Of a stretch of DNA of 64,000 nucleotides, positions 61,839 to 64,000 are shown piece after piece; the first letter of the stretch is position 1, and every line of letters starts with the position of its first letter. The translations under genes were made by a program, and so were the position numbers. The notes under the pieces are model-generated. The model made no database searches and had not been told where the DNA came from. It worked only from the letters and a program-made list of their open reading frames with translations. The DNA is from Limnohabitans parvus II-B4. Its GTDB lineage: Bacteria > Pseudomonadota > Gammaproteobacteria > Burkholderiales > Burkholderiaceae_C. The stretch covers positions 744,001-808,000 of the forward strand of contig NZ_NESN01000001.1 of NCBI RefSeq assembly GCF_003063455.1, read 5' to 3'.

Positions 61839-62410
61839 TGATCACTTGCTCCAAACTCATGCCCCAAGGCCGTGGCCTGGCCCGTGTGCTGGTCCAGCGC
61901 GCCAGCACCATCACGCTCGACTGGGATACCCGCCAGAAGAGCCGCTTTGACACGACCGACAGCACGGGCCGCCAACTTGGCGTGTTCCTACCACGGGGCA
62001 CCGTGGTGCGCGGTGGCGATGTGCTGGTGGCCGAAGACGGCTCTCTCATTCGCGTAGAGGCCGCACCCCAAGAGGTTTTGCGCATCACCGCTTGCAGCGA
62101 ACACGGCAGTGCCTTTGACCTGACCCGCGCCGCCTACCACTTGGGTAACCGGCATGTGCCGATTGAGCTGAAACCCGACCACCTCAAGATCGAACCCGAC
62201 CATGTGCTGGCCGACATGCTGCGGGCGATGCACATGACGGTGGTGGCCGTGTCTGAGGCTTTCGAGCCAGAAAGTGGCGCGTATGGTGACCACGGCGGGC
62301 ATTCGCACGGCGGTCATGGACATAACCACGACCACGGTCACTCGCACAGCGACAACGCAACGACTGCCGAGCCGCATGCGCACGGCCCCGGCTGCAAGCA
62401 TGAGCACTGA
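61838..62410 (+). CDS. ureE: Urease accessory protein UreE (nickel chaperone)
   Basis: A 190-residue UreE. The N-terminal domain (to about 75) is followed by the metal-binding domain ending in a His-rich tail (about 150-190; [18 protein letters not shown]) with one Cys near the end (GPGCKHEH). It stores and hands nickel to UreG. The tail is long, suggesting high nickel capacity. It overlaps ureF by 11 bp. Confidence 0.95.
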   Translation: MITCSKLMPQGRGLARVLVQRASTITLDWDTRQKSRFDTTDSTGRQLGVFLPRGTVVRGGDVLVAEDGSLIRVEAAPQEVLRITACSEHGSAFDLTRAAYHLGNRHVPIELKPDHLKIEPDHVLADMLRAMHMTVVAVSEAFEPESGAYGDHGGHSHGGHGHNHDHGHSHSDNATTAEPHAHGPGCKHEH

Positions 62411-63089
62411 CAGCGCCCCGTCTGGCTTGCTGCAACTGATCTGGCTGGCATCGCCTGCGCTGCCGATTGGTGGCTTCTCGTACTCCGAAGGTCTCGAAGC
62501 CGCCATCGAACAAGGCTTGGTGCACAACGTGCAAAGTGCCACCGACTGGGTGGTGGACCATCTGCACCTGACGCAGTCGCGCGGTGACATGGCGGTGCTG
62601 GCGCAAGCCATCCCCGCATGGCAGTGCGGCGACACCGCCCGGCTGCAAGCCCTGAACGATTGGGTGATGGCCACTCGCGAAACCGCCGAAATGCGCTTGC
62701 AAGCCGAACAGATGGGCCGCTCCTTGCTCGACTGGCTGCGCAACTTGCAGCAAGCCAGCGATGCGCAACTGAACTGCTGCGCCCAATTGCCCCCCACCTA
62801 TCCCCTGGCCATGGCGCTGGCTTTGTCACTGGCCCAGGCCCCGCTTGCCCAGGCCTTGCAGGCCTGTGCCTTTGGCTGGGCCGAGAACATGACCCAGGCC
62901 GCCCTCAAAGCCGTGCCTCTCGGCCAAAGCGCGGGCCAGCGCATGCTGGCGCGGCTGGCCCGCGAGATACCTCTGGCCGTGCAAACGGCCATGCAAACCA
63001 ACGACGAAGACCGGCAAGCCTTCAACCCCATGCTGGCCATCCTGTCGGCCCGCCACGAAACCCAATACTCCCGAATTTTTCGATCATGA
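62400..63089 (+). CDS. ureF: Urease accessory protein UreF
   Basis: A 229-residue Ure[22 protein letters not shown] is the family signature, with [25 protein letters not shown] near the C-terminus. It bridges UreD and UreG in the urease activation complex. The start overlaps ureE and the stop overlaps ureG. Confidence 0.95.
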   Translation: MSTDSAPSGLLQLIWLASPALPIGGFSYSEGLEAAIEQGLVHNVQSATDWVVDHLHLTQSRGDMAVLAQAIPAWQCGDTARLQALNDWVMATRETAEMRLQAEQMGRSLLDWLRNLQQASDAQLNCCAQLPPTYPLAMALALSLAQAPLAQALQACAFGWAENMTQAALKAVPLGQSAGQRMLARLAREIPLAVQTAMQTNDEDRQAFNPMLAILSARHETQYSRIFRS

Positions 63090-63757
63090 ACAGCACATCC
63101 TCTTCTACACTGCACCACATCCCCCACCGCACCAAAAAACTGCCGCCCCTGCGCGTGGGCATTGGCGGGCCGGTCGGCTCCGGCAAAACCACGCTGCTCG
63201 AAATGCTGTGTAAAAACATGCGCGAGCGCTGGGACCTGATCGCCATCACCAACGACATCTACACCAAGGAAGACCAGCGCCTGCTCACCGTGAGCGGTGC
63301 ACTGCCTGCCGAGCGCATCATGGGCGTGGAAACGGGCGGCTGCCCACACACCGCCATCCGAGAAGACGCGTCCATCAACCTCGAAGCGATTGACCGGATG
63401 CTGGAAAAATTTCCGAACGCCGATGTGGTTTTCATTGAAAGCGGCGGCGACAACCTGGCCGCCACCTTCAGCCCAGAACTCTCCGACCTCACGATCTATG
63501 TGATCGACGTGGCTGCGGGCGAAAAGATCCCGCGCAAAGGCGGCCCGGGCATCACCAAGAGTGATTTATTTGTCATCAACAAGACCGATCTGGCCCCGCA
63601 TGTGGGCGCAGACCTGCAAGTGATGCGTGACGACACCCACCGCATGCGCCCCAACCCGGAAACGCGTCCCTGGGTCATGACCAACCTCAAAACGCTGGAT
63701 GGCCTGGCCGACGTGGTGGCCTTCATCGAAAAGCGCGGCATGTTGTCTGCGGCTTAA
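63086..63757 (+). CDS. ureG: Urease accessory GTPase UreG
   Basis: A 223-residue SIMIBI GTPase. P-loop [10 protein letters not shown] (27-36), the metal-binding Cys-Pro-His in [15 protein letters not shown] and the guanine motif NKTDL are present. It couples GTP hydrolysis to nickel insertion. It is the last gene of the urease operon. Confidence 0.96.
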   Translation: MNSTSSSTLHHIPHRTKKLPPLRVGIGGPVGSGKTTLLEMLCKNMRERWDLIAITNDIYTKEDQRLLTVSGALPAERIMGVETGGCPHTAIREDASINLEAIDRMLEKFPNADVVFIESGGDNLAATFSPELSDLTIYVIDVAAGEKIPRKGGPGITKSDLFVINKTDLAPHVGADLQVMRDDTHRMRPNPETRPWVMTNLKTLDGLADVVAFIEKRGMLSAA

Positions 63758-63828
63758 ATGGCTTTTGATGGGGGGCGATGCTGGAACAGCCGGAATCGGT
63801 GATTTAACTCGTTACAATCTGGCCCCAA

Positions 63829-63916
63829 GGAAGCGTGGCAGAGTGGTCGATTGCACCGGTCTTGAAAACCGGCGACTCGAAAGGGTCCGTGAGTTCGAAT
63901 CTCACCGCTTCCGCCA
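63829..63916 (+). tRNA. tRNA-Ser (anticodon TGA)
   Basis: Acceptor arms GGAAGCG (63829-63835) and CGCTTCC (63906-63912) pair; the discriminator is G and CCA is encoded. The long variable arm, GTTCGAATC T-loop and anticodon TGA (CTTGAAA loop) identify class II serine tRNA. It lies 72 bp after ureG. Confidence 0.96.
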
Positions 63917-63918
63917 GA

Positions 63919-63941
63919 CCCCCTATCTAGGGGGTTTTTTT
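63919..63941 (+). terminator. Rho-independent terminator after tRNA-Ser
   Basis: CCCCCTA and TAGGGGG form a stem with a 2-base loop, followed by seven T. It begins two bases after the tRNA CCA end. Confidence 0.9.
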
Positions 63942-64000
63942 ACGTCCATACATTTCATTTAAGTCATTGATTTATATGTAATTTATGTCCGATTTGGTCC

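Overview
The window looks like a chromosomal segment of a betaproteobacterium, most probably Burkholderiales/Comamonadaceae. The evidence is high GC content, a Bug-type tripartite tricarboxylate receptor gene, the urtABCDE/ureABCEFG arrangement, dense co-directional operons with ATGA overlaps, and dispersed GGATTCCCGC..GCGGGAATGAC palindromes. There is no phage, plasmid or insertion sequence in it. Identifications come from motif reading, not database searches.

Layout. 1-7.5 kb: a D-amino-acid/peptide module (RpiR regulator, D-serine dehydratase-like enzyme, five-gene dipeptide-type ABC transporter, divergent RidA). 7.6-14.1 kb: a BMP-type (purine nucleoside) ABC transporter facing guanine deaminase. 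14-16.1 kb: a manganese riboswitch with a GDT1/TMEM165 exporter, a thioredoxin-like protein and a Crp/Fnr regulator with an FNR-type box. 16.2-23.1 kb: a seven-gene carboxylate operon (LysR, CoA transferase, HMG-CoA-lyase-like, VOC, Bug receptor, hydroxyacid dehydrogenase, glycerate kinase). 23.4-29.3 kb: 8-oxoguanine deaminase, then an SDR/AraC/membrane-protein group, LrgAB-like proteins and an acyltransferase. 29.4-47.8 kb: the purine core: urate oxidase PuuD, XdhC, two MFS transporters, XdhAB, HIU hydrolase, a GntR regulator, PuuE, a UraD-AllC fusion, an M20 hydrolase, a PhyH dioxygenase and an NCS2 permease. 48.3-63.8 kb: an NMT1-type ABC transporter with ureD, the urea transporter urtABCDE, and ureA-x-B-lysE-C-E-F-G. 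A tRNA-Ser and an AT-rich edge close the window.

Together the genes describe a nearly complete route from purines to ammonia: nucleoside/nucleobase uptake, guanine and 8-oxoguanine deamination, xanthine to urate, urate to HIU, OHCU, allantoin, allantoate and ureidoglycine, then urea uptake and urease. The ureidoglycine/ureidoglycolate-to-glyoxylate-plus-urea step has no recognised gene here.

Two regulatory layers can be read directly. Sequences fitting sigma-54 promoters (GG-N10-GC) precede the BMP transporter, the NMT1 ABC/ureD region, urtA and ureA, which suggests nitrogen control. A TGTATACA palindrome occurs upstream of puuD, between uraH and gntR, upstream of the NCS2 permease, and upstream of the ABC ATPase. 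It is a candidate operator for the GntR protein encoded in the cluster. Two fourfold tandem repeats and several REP-like palindromes lie around the urea/urease genes, and one of them forms the C-terminus of UrtC.
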